From positions 1-42,626 of the forward strand of contig CAIVEC010000017.1 of NCBI GenBank assembly GCA_903904875.1: a stretch of 42,626 nt of DNA, written 5' to 3'. Position 1 is the stretch's first letter, and every line of letters begins with the position of its first letter. Below are positions 1 through 6,923 of this stretch, one piece after another. The notes under the pieces were generated by a model, which was given only the letters and a program-made list of their open reading frames with translations, made no database searches and was not told where the DNA came from. Both the position numbers and the translations under genes were made by a program. Source of the stretch: an uncultured bacterium. Its GTDB lineage: Bacteria > Patescibacteriota > Gracilibacteria > Absconditabacterales > Absconditicoccaceae.

Positions 1-26
1 AAATTATACATTCTGAATTCAAGAAA

Positions 27-62
27 TGCCGTATGTCTCCCTGACTGCGGTATTTTAAAATT
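27..62. terminator. possible terminator-like hairpin at window edge
   Basis: A 6-bp stem, ATGCCG with CGGTAT, encloses a 16-nt loop and is followed by a T-rich stretch. It lies just upstream of the first gene and probably ends a transcript that begins outside the window. The loop is long, so this is tentative. Confidence 0.35.
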
Positions 63-77
63 TTCACAAAAAACGCA

Positions 78-105
78 TTGATTTTCTATATTATTTTCAT
101 AAAAT
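78..105 (+). promoter_or_regulatory. candidate promoter of the acyltransferase-like gene
   Basis: TTGATT and TAAAAT are separated by 16 nt, about 45 nt upstream of the start codon of the gene at 152. The region is very AT-rich, so chance matches are common. Confidence 0.35.
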
Positions 106-151
106 GTCAACTCATAACAAAAAAATCAAAAAATAATCTAAAAAACAAAAT

Positions 152-1081
152 ATGGAAAAAGAAAATCTTACAACTCCTGTTCCTAAAGACGTATTGGATC
201 AGGAATTAACAGTAAAAACCCTTGCAAGGGTGTGGAGAAATCTGGAAATCCATTTTGTGAAGAAACAGACAGCACCGAATGTTATCATTGAAGTTAACAG
301 GATAAGAGCGGTGATGTTCAATCTTGATCACATAGATGGTGATATATTCGATAGTACGTACACATACATTGTTGTGTATGATCCCGTCAATGGTGAAGTA
401 GTATCGTTTTACCGGTATATCCTTTGTAATGATGCTATTCATGGAAAACATGATGTTCATCTTTCCACATCCCATTACTTCAATTTTTCTGACGAATTGG
501 TCGAAAAGATTCTTCCGGTGACCATTGAATTTGGTCGTTCGGTAGTCAATAAAACGGCAATAAATCAGAAAGATGGATTGCAGGCTGTTTGGACTGGTCT
601 GGGTATCTTGGTATATGAATATCATCTCCATCCGAAAGACATCAAAATAGAATATTTCTTCGGTAAATTCAGTTTACAATGGAATACCTATAATGAGTCC
701 ATAAGAGACAAGATTTTATTTCTCTACAAAAAACACTTTCCTCCTCTCTGTGGAGCTGATAAGGAAGTATATGTGTCGTCACGGTACGAATTTGAAACTT
801 CATTGGATTTTACCGAAGCTGGCTTAATGATGACTTCAGACAATTACAGAATCGATAGAAAAATTCTGGTCGATCATCTTACAAGTCGTGGGTTATCTAT
901 ACCTAGGTTAGCTGATACCTATGCCAATGTTGGAGGCCTTACCTCATATGCAACCATTACAAATGAGGCCTTGAATTCATGGGAAACAGCAATTCTCGAT
1001 ATGATTAGTAAAATCGACAATTCTTACATCAGGCGATTTGTTGATGGATATCAAACTATTAATCCATCCTTGTTTACATAA
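152..1081 (+). CDS. GNAT-fold N-acyltransferase of the OlsB/putative hemolysin type
   Basis: A 309-residue protein. What I see: a segment around residues 45-90 of the form R-x-x-x-F, several acidic residues, a Y-I-V-V-Y-D strand and then G-E-V-V-S-F-Y-R; the motif E-F-G-R-S-V-V near residue 130; and an L/V-W-x-G-L-G helix followed by Y-F-F-G-K-F-S-L. That order is typical of the acyltransferase family that includes ornithine-lipid OlsB proteins and proteins annotated 'putative hemolysin' (Acetyltransf_5-like). Members move an acyl chain from acyl-ACP or acyl-CoA to an amine, often in lipid synthesis. The substrate here is unknown. It has no TGA codon, so it is intact under any code, but it does contain CGG and CGA codons that I read as Trp. 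A strong terminator follows immediately. Confidence 0.6.
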   Translation: MEKENLTTPVPKDVLDQELTVKTLARVWRNLEIHFVKKQTAPNVIIEVNRIRAVMFNLDHIDGDIFDSTYTYIVVYDPVNGEVVSFYRYILCNDAIHGKHDVHLSTSHYFNFSDELVEKILPVTIEFGRSVVNKTAINQKDGLQAVWTGLGILVYEYHLHPKDIKIEYFFGKFSLQWNTYNESIRDKILFLYKKHFPPLCGADKEVYVSSRYEFETSLDFTEAGLMMTSDNYRIDRKILVDHLTSRGLSIPRLADTYANVGGLTSYATITNEALNSWETAILDMISKIDNSYIRRFVDGYQTINPSLFT

Positions 1082-1103
1082 GGAAATGGATATTAATCAA
1101 AAA

Positions 1104-1130
1104 TCCTCCGGTTTCTCGGAGGTTTTTTTT
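1104..1130 (+). terminator. rho-independent terminator after the acyltransferase gene
   Basis: A perfect CCTCCG/CGGAGG stem with a short loop is followed by eight T residues. Confidence 0.85.
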
Positions 1131-1200
1131 ATACCGATTGTTTTTGATTTCATAAATTACTTCGTTGGTACTCGTACTTTATGGATCAAAAATCACCGGT

Positions 1201-1260
1201 ATAATTAGGACATCATAAAAAACTTCATTTCATTTCAGCTTTTTATTGTGTCCTAATTAT
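1201..1260. repeat. 12-bp inverted repeat at the 3' end of the pseudouridine synthase gene
   Basis: ATAATTAGGACA at 1201-1212 is mirrored by TGTCCTAATTAT at 1249-1260. It overlaps the stop codon of the minus-strand gene that ends at 1257. The loop is 36 nt and no clear T tract follows, so it may protect the 3' end of the transcript rather than terminate it. Confidence 0.6.
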
Positions 1261-2177
1261 ATTTCTACAGTTACTAATTCCTTTTCTGGATCTCTGAAAA
1301 TCAGTTTATACGCCGTCAATTGCATAGGTTCTGTTTCTTTAGCATCACCATAAAGATAATCACCGACGATAGGCAGACCGTGATGAGCAAGATGATATCT
1401 GATCTGATGTGTTCTTCACGTTAATATTTCTATATCTAAGTTACAGGTTGAAGGTTGCAGGTTTCAGGTTCCCTGCTCCTTGCTCCTTGCTCCCTCTTGT
1501 ATATTTAGTATTTTCGTGATTCATATTTTCGGCATGGTATGCGGTAATTTAGCTATCACCGGCTCTTGAATCGTGTACGGGAGTTTTATGCTCTCTATGA
1601 ATATTTTTCCTTCTGCGGTAAGATAACATGTCGCCCTATAAAACTTTTTGAGCTCTATTTGCTCTTTCTCAGCTATGTTTTCGCTTTCCGATTTCGCCTG
1701 GAAAAGTTTTTTGAAATGTTCCAATCATTTTTCCGTCTTTGCGATAATCATGAGTCCGTCCGTATTCTTATCGAGTCTGTGGAGGAGTCCCGCTCTGATG
1801 AAATTTCAGATAGTCGGTAGATTTTTGTACGTATGATAGAGAAACCCGACTACTGATGGTTCATGGACTTCCCAAATAGTTTTTGGGTGAGAAAGCACTC
1901 ATTTCGGTTTATTGATGACGAGATAATCTTCTTTTTCGAGTATGATAGGTATCTGGATATGCGGCGCTTCCTCCAGTAAAACAGGGGAGAGGTATCTGGT
2001 GACATCATCAATCTCTATCTGATCATTATTTTTCAGCTGATAGGACTTTTTCACGACTTTATCATTCACTTTGACACCTCATCTTTCGATAATGTGATGA
2101 AAAAAGCTTCTGGAATAGGAAAATTGTTTACTTAATCGCGTGTCTATTCTCTCTCATGAACCTTCATATATCGTCAT
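1257..2177 (-). CDS. RluA/RluD-family 23S rRNA pseudouridine synthase
   Basis: A 306-residue enzyme that should isomerise uridines in rRNA to pseudouridine. An S4-like RNA-binding region occupies about residues 1-65. It is followed by E-D-Y-L-V-I-N-K-P, the catalytic-region motif H-R-L-D-K-N-T-D-G, and the C-terminal motif T-G-R-T-H-Q-I-R, with H-G-L-P-I-V-G-D-Y-L-Y-G after it. The glycine of TGRTHQIR and several others are TGA codons, so the gene is readable only with TGA=Gly. Just before TGRTHQIR the frame runs through a low-complexity word repeat (about 1436-1502) of the kind otherwise found in spacers here. It adds roughly 20 residues without a frameshift. Start ATG at 2177 gives the expected S4 N-terminus. 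RluD versus RluC or RluB cannot be settled from sequence alone. Confidence 0.88.
1436..1502 (-). repeat. low-complexity word repeat inserted in a coding frame
   Basis: On the plus strand it has a run of GGTTGAAGGTTGCAGGTTTC-type words followed by three CTCCTTGCTC-type words. It resembles the microsatellite-like fillers in non-coding spacers of this window but lies inside the pseudouridine synthase frame, directly upstream of its TGRTHQIR motif. Its length keeps the frame open. Confidence 0.7.
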
Positions 2178-2275
2178 TTTGAGCTTATTTCCTGCTAAAT
2201 ATCACTACTGTATAATTTTTTTCTGAAAAAACAAGGGTATTTCCCCTTTTTGTCCTCAAAAACAGGGGCTAAAAT

Positions 2276-2303
2276 TTGCAAAAATCAAAAAAAAGGATAC
2301 AAT
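2276..2303 (+). promoter_or_regulatory. candidate promoter of the proline/alanine-rich protein gene
   Basis: TTGCAA and TACAAT with a 16-nt spacer lie 32 nt upstream of the start codon at 2335. Confidence 0.45.
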
Positions 2304-2334
2304 TAAATATAGTTTTATATTATAAGCTATTTCG

Positions 2335-2868
2335 ATGGAACCTAATCAAACTAATCCATCTCCAGAAAATTCAGGGATTCCTCAAGGTATTCCAACAGGT
2401 GTGTCTGTTCCAAACAATCAACCATCTGCACAAAATACTGTTCAACAGCCTACTGCACCTACCACGATAGGTGAACCTGCACCAGCAGCACCTACGGCAC
2501 AAACGCCTGTACCCGCAAAAGAAGGTCCTTTGGATAGATTTTTCAAATGATTTGCAAAATTCATGGCTAAAATCATGGGACAACCAGATCCTATTACTGG
2601 AGTTTCAAATGCTAATTCAGCAGCTGCTAAAAAGACAGAAAATATTGTCGGTAAAGTCCGAAACGTAGCAAATAAAGCGGTTGCTAAAGCCAGTGAAGCT
2701 GCAACCAAAGCTACAACCACTATCAATCAAGCTACCGATAAACTCCAAAAGGTGATTCCACCACCAGCAGCAGCACCTACGGAGACACCACCATCAGTTG
2801 TTCCTCCCGTTGCACCTGTTGAACCACCAGTTCCAGCTGTTCCTCTAACTCCTGAGCAACCTAAATAA
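2335..2868 (+). CDS. proline/alanine-rich low-complexity protein, function unknown
   Basis: A 177-residue protein read through one TGA (Gly) at 2548. The first ~65 residues are rich in Pro, Gln, Asn and Thr. A short amphipathic segment with D-R-F-F-K-G-F-A-K-F-M-A-K follows, then an Ala/Lys/Thr-rich helix-forming stretch (about residues 95-140), and the C-terminus is again rich in Pro, Ala and Val. No signal peptide or catalytic motif is visible. The layout of disordered arms around a basic amphipathic helix recalls structural or nucleic-acid-associated proteins, but I do not recognise a family. It has its own promoter-like site and a terminator, so it is probably expressed alone. Confidence 0.75.
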
Positions 2869-2887
2869 ATATAATTTCATTATAAAA

Positions 2888-2919
2888 AAATTGTTCGGCC
2901 TAGGCGAACAATTTTTTTA
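2888..2919. terminator. bidirectional terminator between convergent genes
   Basis: AAATTGTTCG pairs with CGAACAATTT around a short loop, flanked by A and T runs on both sides. It can serve the plus gene ending at 2868 and the minus operon ending at 2922. Confidence 0.85.
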
Positions 2920-2921
2920 TT

Positions 2922-3104
2922 TTATTCTTCTTTCAAAAGTTCTTCTATCAGAGGATTGATCTCATCCATAAATTCTTTATCCTTATTTAATCCGTTTTCA
3001 CGGATGACTTCCATAACCCGGTCCGCCCTTTTCTTTTTCCCTTTAAGCTTTTCAAGATCTTTGGCGTCTATTACGCTCAGATCAATAGGTAAATCTTTCG
3101 TCAT
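2922..3104 (-). CDS. small charged protein of unknown function
   Basis: A 60-residue protein rich in Lys, Glu and Asp with no membrane segment. It starts with ATG overlapping the TAA of the hydrolase gene by one base (TAATG), a layout that suggests translational coupling. It is the third gene of the trpS operon. I recognise no family. The predicted fold is mostly helical. Confidence 0.65.
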   Translation of the reverse strand: MTKDLPIDLSVIDAKDLEKLKGKKKRADRVMEVIRENGLNKDKEFMDEINPLIEELLKEE

Positions 3105-3631
3105 TATCTCGCATTATTGTCTAAAATAAATTGTTTCAAGAGCTTGATTTCCTGATAGGCATGATCGTCGCCAGGAATTTCCTTGAACGTGAATGCAGGT
3201 GAAAGCGATCAGAATTTTTTATAAAGTACTTGATAATCTGCTGCTGGATCATTTGTCTTTTGGATCCATAATACCGGACAGGTAAGTTCTTTAAGATATT
3301 TTTCTAAAGGAAATCCTGTATTCTCACAATATCCGAGAGGAAATCATACGAAGATACATTGTTTGATAAAGATTTCTTTTTCAACTATCGCTTTCAACGC
3401 AAGTATGCATCATAATGATTTACCGAAAAGAATGATGCTTCCGGATAGTTTTTTGAGATAACTGCAAAGCTGTTCATATTCGTATTCCATGTTTATGTCT
3501 CATCCTTGATTCCAATGACGATAAGTATGGATGTGAGTCGTATCATAAAAAGGAAGAAGCTCTTTGTCCACTTCCTGGATCCGTTGTTTATTCTTTATAT
3601 CATTTCCTCATAAGAGTACTAGTGTAGCCAT
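3104..3631 (-). CDS. alpha/beta hydrolase-like protein
   Basis: A 175-residue protein. The N-terminal strand reads A-T-L-V-L-L-G-G-N-D, and a nucleophile elbow of the form G-K-S-L-G is followed by A-L-K-A-I at about residues 68-80. A late G-D-D-H motif near residue 160 supplies a plausible catalytic His. Several glycines, including the last Gly of the elbow, are TGA. Size and motifs fit the small RBBP9/YdeN-like or dienelactone-hydrolase-like alpha/beta hydrolases, and the substrate is unknown. It starts 6 nt after the trpS stop codon and so belongs to the same operon. Confidence 0.7.
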
Positions 3632-3637
3632 GAAAAA

Positions 3638-4627
3638 TTATAAAGTAAATCAAACTTTTTTGTATACCTCTTCGATTTTCTTTTTTGCTAGTTCGTTCAC
3701 TTTCTTAGCGTTTTTCTTCAGGAGATCTATGATCTCTTTGTCGGAAATTTTCTTATATTTCTCTTGGATAGGTTTCACGAATGCGATGATCTTTTCATAT
3801 AACTGGTCTTTTGCGTCTTTGTAGCTCAATCCTCATATTTCATATCTTTTCCTTAATGCTTCGTCTTCTTCCTTCGTCAAAAATAATTTGCAGAGCTTGT
3901 AGACGTTGCATTGGTCCGGATCTTTTGGTTCATCGACGGTCTGTGTGCTTGTCGGGATCTGTTTCACTCTCTTGAGGATAATCTTTTCGTCATCGAGAAG
4001 TCAGATATAATTATTGTATGATTTGCTCATCTTGCGACCATCTACACCGATGATGGTGGCTACTTCGCTTTGGATATATACATCCGGGACTTTGAAGGTC
4101 TCGCCGAATGCGTTGTTGAATTTCATCGCTATGTCTCTCGCATATTCCACATGCTGTTTCTGGTCTTTTCCTACAGGCACGATATCGGCATCGTAAAGCA
4201 AGATATCTGCCGCCATCAGAATCGGATAGCAAAAAACTCATACGCTCATTTCTTTGGCTTTGCCTTTGTCCAAAGCTTCTTTGTACGAATGCATCCTTTC
4301 CATGAATCCCATATGCGTGATACAGGTAAGCACCCGATTGAGCTGAGCATGACCTGGAACATCGGCAGGATTGTAGATGACAAATCTTTCCATATCCACT
4401 CCGCAAGCCGCATAAAGTTTCAATACGTTGATGCTATTTTGTCTCAATTGATTAGCGTCGTGCAATTGCGTGAAGCCGTGCATATTTGCAAGAAAAAGGA
4501 AAATTTCCGCGTCTTTGAATTTATCGGCAAGCTGCATCATGGGTTTGATTGCTCCGAAGTAATTTCAGAGATGAAGCTGATTATCGGTCGGTTTCAATCA
4601 GGTTAGAATTCTCATAATTTCTTCCAT
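3638..4627 (-). CDS. trpS: tryptophanyl-tRNA synthetase
   Basis: A 329-residue class I synthetase that charges tRNA-Trp. The N-terminus I-L-T-G-L-K-P-T carries the substrate-binding start, the HIGH-type motif is H-L-G-N (Gly from TGA), and G-R-K-M-S-K-S is present near residue 200. Length matches bacterial TrpRS (330-340). CGG at 4334-4336 (residue 98) sits where TrpRS proteins have Trp in the segment A-x-L-N-W-x-L-x-C. This enzyme is of special interest because the cell appears to use CGA/CGG as extra Trp codons, so it should also charge a second tRNA. Only the upstream spacer with two hairpins separates it from the tRNA cluster. It is the first gene of a three-gene operon. Confidence 0.95.
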
Positions 4628-4639
4628 AGACGATAAAAT

Positions 4640-4760
4640 TAGATCATTTTGGAGTGTATATTCTCCTTCAAAAACATTTTCTGTTTTTGATTGAAGAATA
4701 TATAGTTAACAACTCAGTAATTCCTCATTTTTTTTCGGAATTATCTGGTTGTTAACCTAT
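4640..4760 (-). promoter_or_regulatory. two-hairpin leader upstream of trpS
   Basis: Read on the minus strand, GTTAACAAC at about 4748-4756 pairs with GTTGTTAAC at about 4705-4713, with an inner AATTCC/GGAATT helix. Nearer the gene a second arm pairs TCAAAAACA with TGTTTTTGA around ATTTTC and has extended A/T flanks. Their position directly before trpS is compatible with a leader control element, but I see no T-box specifier or antiterminator sequence I could defend. Confidence 0.35.
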
Positions 4761-4900
4761 ACCGTTTTCGTGAGGTAATTCAATGCATAATTGCAAATTT
4801 TCGCTTGAAATACATTCTTAAATATGTATACACATCACGCTCCTGTTCATGCAGGATATTTTGTCTTTATACTGTTAAAATAAGACGCAGGCAATCATAC

Positions 4901-4971
4901 TGGGGAATCGTCTAACGGTAGGACAGCGGACTTTGACTCCGTCAGTCTAGGTTCGAATCCTAGTTCCCCAA
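4901..4971 (+). tRNA. tRNA-Gln(UUG)
   Basis: The cloverleaf has acceptor TGGGGAA/TTCCCCA, anticodon loop CTTTGAC (anticodon TTG) and a complete T arm. It is first in the tRNA cluster. CCA is not encoded. Confidence 0.93.
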
Positions 4972-5048
4972 ACTTAATTCAGAATGTATAATTCATAATT
5001 CAGAAAATTATAATTCTGCACTCTGCATTTTGAATTCTGAATTGTTAT
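4972..5048. repeat. word-like inverted-repeat spacer element
   Basis: AATTCAGAATG at the left end mirrors a TTCTGAATT-type right end, with repeated ATAATTC words between. The first 17 nt (about 4977-4993) occur inverted at window positions 3-19. Confidence 0.6.
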
Positions 5049-5123
5049 TGCGGGATAGAGAAACGGTATCTCGTTGGGCTCATAACCCGAAGATAGGTGG
5101 TTCGACTCCATCTCCCGCAACCA
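5049..5123 (+). tRNA. initiator tRNA-fMet(CAU)
   Basis: The anticodon stem ends in three G-C pairs (GGG-CTCATAA-CCC). The first base T does not pair with the 3' A, as expected for initiators. CCA is encoded. Confidence 0.93.
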
Positions 5124-5159
5124 AAAAAATATTATCTAGGTTCGACATTAAAATACTGA

Positions 5160-5232
5160 TCGGGAGTAGCTTAGCTGGTAGAGCGTCTGACTCTGAATCA
5201 GGAGGTCCTAGGTTCGAATCCTAGCTCCCGAG
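5160..5232 (+). tRNA. tRNA-Gln(CUG)
   Basis: Acceptor TCGGGAG/CTCCCGA; anticodon loop CTCTGAA gives CTG. It is a second glutamine isoacceptor close to the first. Confidence 0.9.
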
Positions 5233-5243
5233 AATACACCCAT

Positions 5244-5324
5244 GCCGGGGTGATGGAATGGTAGACATGCTTGGCTTAGAACCAAGTGCCTTACGGTGTG
5301 CAGGTTCGAGTCCTGTCCCCGGTA
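5244..5324 (+). tRNA. tRNA-Leu(UAG)
   Basis: A class II tRNA with a long variable arm. Anticodon loop CTTAGAA gives TAG, reading CUA/CUG leucine codons. Acceptor GCCGGGG pairs with CCCCGGT. Confidence 0.92.
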
Positions 5325-5400
5325 AATATATACGAAATGTTATTTTATATTGAAAACAATAGGTGAATTCTTATAGGTTAGTTCACTAAAAAAAGGACAT

Positions 5401-5473
5401 TCCGAGGTAGCTCAGTTGGTAGAGCAAATGGCTGTTAACCATTGGGTCGTGGGTTCGAGTCCCTCCCTCGGAG
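5401..5473 (+). tRNA. tRNA-Asn(GUU)
   Basis: Acceptor TCCGAGG/CCTCGGA; anticodon loop CTGTTAA gives GTT. Confidence 0.93.
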
Positions 5474-5512
5474 TTTATATATTATGCTTTATACCTTTAT
5501 ACATCATTAGAA

Positions 5513-5776
5513 ATGCCAATCACGAAATCAGCAAAAAAAGCCGCTAAAAGATCTCTTGTATTCCAGAAAAGGAATAATGAATTTAAGCTTAGGATGAAAA
5601 TGGCTATCAAAAAGTTTTTGAAGAGCATAAGCAAGGCTGAAAAGATCTGACAGGATGAACTCAATAACGTTTACAAGTTTATCGACAAATGCACAAAAGT
5701 AGGTGTTATCAAAAAAAATACTGCAGCCAGAAAAAAATCGAGAGTTGCAAAAGCATTTGCTAAACAAGCTAAATAG
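5513..5776 (+). CDS. rpsT: 30S ribosomal protein S20
   Basis: An 87-residue, strongly basic, helical protein that binds 16S rRNA in the small subunit. It begins M-P-I-T-K-S-A-K-K-A-A-K and has the S20 pattern I-K-K-N-T-A-A-R-K-K-S-R near the C-terminus. The usual S20 length is 85-90. One in-frame TGA at 5648 lies in the loop S-K-A-E-K-I-G-Q-D-E. It sits inside the tRNA cluster, 39 nt after tRNA-Asn, and may share a transcript with the tRNAs. No Shine-Dalgarno sequence is visible before the ATG. Confidence 0.93.
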
Positions 5777-5788
5777 CAATGCTTATAC

Positions 5789-5861
5789 GCCGACTTAGCT
5801 CAACTGGTAGAGCAACCCTGCTAAGCAGGGTAGGTACGAGTTCAAATCTCGTAGTCAGAAG
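5789..5861 (+). pseudogene. degenerate tRNA-Thr-like gene (or aberrant tRNA)
   Basis: The first 27 nt are identical to the functional tRNA-Thr that starts 82 nt downstream, and the D arm and T arm are intact. The acceptor stem has two mismatches (1-72 G:A and 3-70 C:A). The anticodon arm is ACCCT/AGGGT with loop GCTAAGC. The loop lacks U33 and its ends can pair, giving a 7-bp hairpin capped by TAA. By position the anticodon would be UAA, normally leucine, but the short variable loop is wrong for tRNA-Leu. I read it as a duplicated, decaying tRNA-Thr. A specialised non-decoding tRNA is the alternative. Confidence 0.6.
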
Positions 5862-5870
5862 ACTTATGAT

Positions 5871-5946
<76 letters not shown>

Positions 5947-5963
5947 GAAAAAAAAATGGTTAT

Positions 5964-6040
5964 GGAGTGGTAGTTCAGCTGGTTAGAACGCCCGCCTGTC
6001 ACGCGGGAGGTCGAGGGTTCGAGTCCCTTCCATTCCGCCA
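5964..6040 (+). tRNA. tRNA-Asp(GUC)
   Basis: Very close to bacterial consensus tRNA-Asp; anticodon loop CTGTCAC gives GTC. CCA is encoded. Confidence 0.95.
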
Positions 6041-6075
6041 GTAATTACATTATAAAAAAGCCATTGGGAATATCT

Positions 6076-6147
6076 GGTCTCATCGTCTAACGGTTAGGAC
6101 AGAGGACTTTCAATCCTCCAATCGGGGTTCGATTCCCCGTGGGACCG
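6076..6147 (+). tRNA. tRNA-Glu(UUC)
   Basis: Acceptor GGTCTCA/TGGGACC (one G-U pair); anticodon loop CTTTCAA gives TTC. Confidence 0.94.
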
Positions 6148-6149
6148 AA

Positions 6150-6238
6150 TTAAAATTAATGTTGAGTGTTAAGTTCTAAATGCTAAATGGAAAAAATTTA
6201 ACATTTAAAATTTAGAATTTAAAATTCACGCGAAGCGT
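6150..6238. repeat. word-like inverted-repeat spacer element
   Basis: TTCTAAAT-type words in the left half mirror ATTTAGAA-type words in the right half (core about 6170-6225). It resembles the fillers near 14.95 and 17.85 kb. Confidence 0.55.
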
Positions 6239-6243
6239 GTTAT

Positions 6244-6320
6244 GGGTGATTAGCTCAGTTGGTTAGAGCATCTGCCTTACAAGCAGGGGGTCATAGGTTC
6301 GAGTCCTATATCACCCACCA
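6244..6320 (+). tRNA. tRNA-Val(UAC)
   Basis: Acceptor GGGTGAT/ATCACCC; anticodon loop CTTACAA gives TAC. CCA is encoded. Confidence 0.94.
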
Positions 6321-6341
6321 TGTAAAAATTAATCCAGCAAT

Positions 6342-6415
6342 GGGTCTATAGCTCAGCTGGTTAGAGCAGTCGGCTCATAACCGATTGGTCGCTGGTTCGA
6401 GTCCAGCTAGGCCCA
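6342..6415 (+). tRNA. tRNA with CAU anticodon: tRNA-Ile2 (lysidine type) or elongator tRNA-Met
   Basis: Acceptor GGGTCTA/TAGGCCC; anticodon loop CTCATAA. The variable and T-arm sequence TTGGTCGCTGGTTC resembles bacterial tRNA-Ile2, whose C34 is modified to lysidine so that it reads AUA. An elongator Met identity cannot be excluded. Confidence 0.85.
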
Positions 6416-6417
6416 AA

Positions 6418-6515
6418 TAAAAAATAATGAAAAATGAATAATGAATAATGAAAAATGATGGAAAATATTTATAAAAAGAATACCAACATTATTCATTCTT
6501 AATTATTAATTCGTT
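6418..6515. repeat. word-like inverted-repeat spacer element, family copy 1
   Basis: Repeated AATGAAAAATGAATAATG words on the left are mirrored by CATTATTCATTCTTAATTATTAATT on the right (given here as the words CATTATTCATT and TTAATTATTAATT). The same architecture and words recur at 32384-32515. Confidence 0.7.
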
Positions 6516-6517
6516 TT

Positions 6518-6594
6518 GCGGGTGTAACTCAATTGGCTAGAGTGCCTGCCTTCCAAGCAGACTGTTGCGGGTTCGAGTCCCGTCACCCGCTCCA
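6518..6594 (+). tRNA. tRNA-Gly(UCC)
   Basis: Acceptor GCGGGTG/CACCCGC; anticodon loop CTTCCAA gives TCC. CCA is encoded. It reads GGA/GGG, not the recoded UGA. No tRNA with a UCA anticodon is in this window. Confidence 0.94.
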
Positions 6595-6599
6595 TTACA

Positions 6600-6627
6600 A
6601 AGGAGCACAATATTGCTCTTTTTTTTG
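6600..6627 (+). terminator. terminator of the tRNA cluster
   Basis: GAGCA pairs with TGCTC around a short AT loop, followed by eight T residues. Confidence 0.75.
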
Positions 6628-6639
6628 TTCCAAAAAAAA

Positions 6640-6695
6640 TCAGCAGACTGTGTTTGCCCCGCAGTCCTGCGGGGTCACCCGCTCCATTAAGGAGC
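6640..6695 (+). repeat. partial duplicate of the tRNA-Gly 3' half
   Basis: AGCAGACTGT at 6642-6651 and GTCACCCGCTCCATT ending near 6688 repeat, in the same order, the anticodon-stem 3' side and the acceptor/CCA end of the tRNA-Gly at 6518-6594. The following AGGAGCAC is shared too. Between the blocks the T arm is replaced by a GCCCCGCAG/CTGCGGGG hairpin. Confidence 0.75.
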
Positions 6696-6701
6696 ACTAA
6701 A

Positions 6702-6728
6702 GATCTGATTCGTTTCAGATTTTTTTTG
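6702..6728 (+). terminator. second terminator after the tRNA-Gly 3'-half copy
   Basis: ATCTGA/TCAGAT stem followed by eight T residues. Confidence 0.75.
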
Positions 6729-6808
6729 TTAAGAAGAATTGATTCTCAAAATTATGGTTAGTTGGTAAATACCTATTAAAAGACTAAATAAATCAAAAGC
6801 ATATTCTA

Positions 6809-6836
6809 TTGACATTTTATAGTAAATATTTATAGG
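6809..6836 (+). promoter_or_regulatory. promoter of the large exported metallopeptidase gene
   Basis: A perfect TTGACA lies 16 nt from TATAGG. The rest of the 6729-6923 spacer is AT-rich with no other feature I can defend. Confidence 0.5.
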
Positions 6837-6923
6837 ATGTATATATTTATGTCGTATATTTTTCCTATGCATTCTCTTTCGTTAAAAGAAACTCAGCAAC
6901 AGTCAAAATTATGATATAGTAAT

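Noticed and set aside
5789-5861. Functional suppressor tRNA for the UAA stop codon
   Set aside because: An anticodon of UAA would read UUA, not UAA. The loop also lacks U33 and the acceptor stem is mismatched.
6867-6923. ATG at 6867 as the start of the giant exported protein
   Set aside because: It is in frame but would put 19 polar residues in front of a well-formed signal peptide that begins at ATG 6924.
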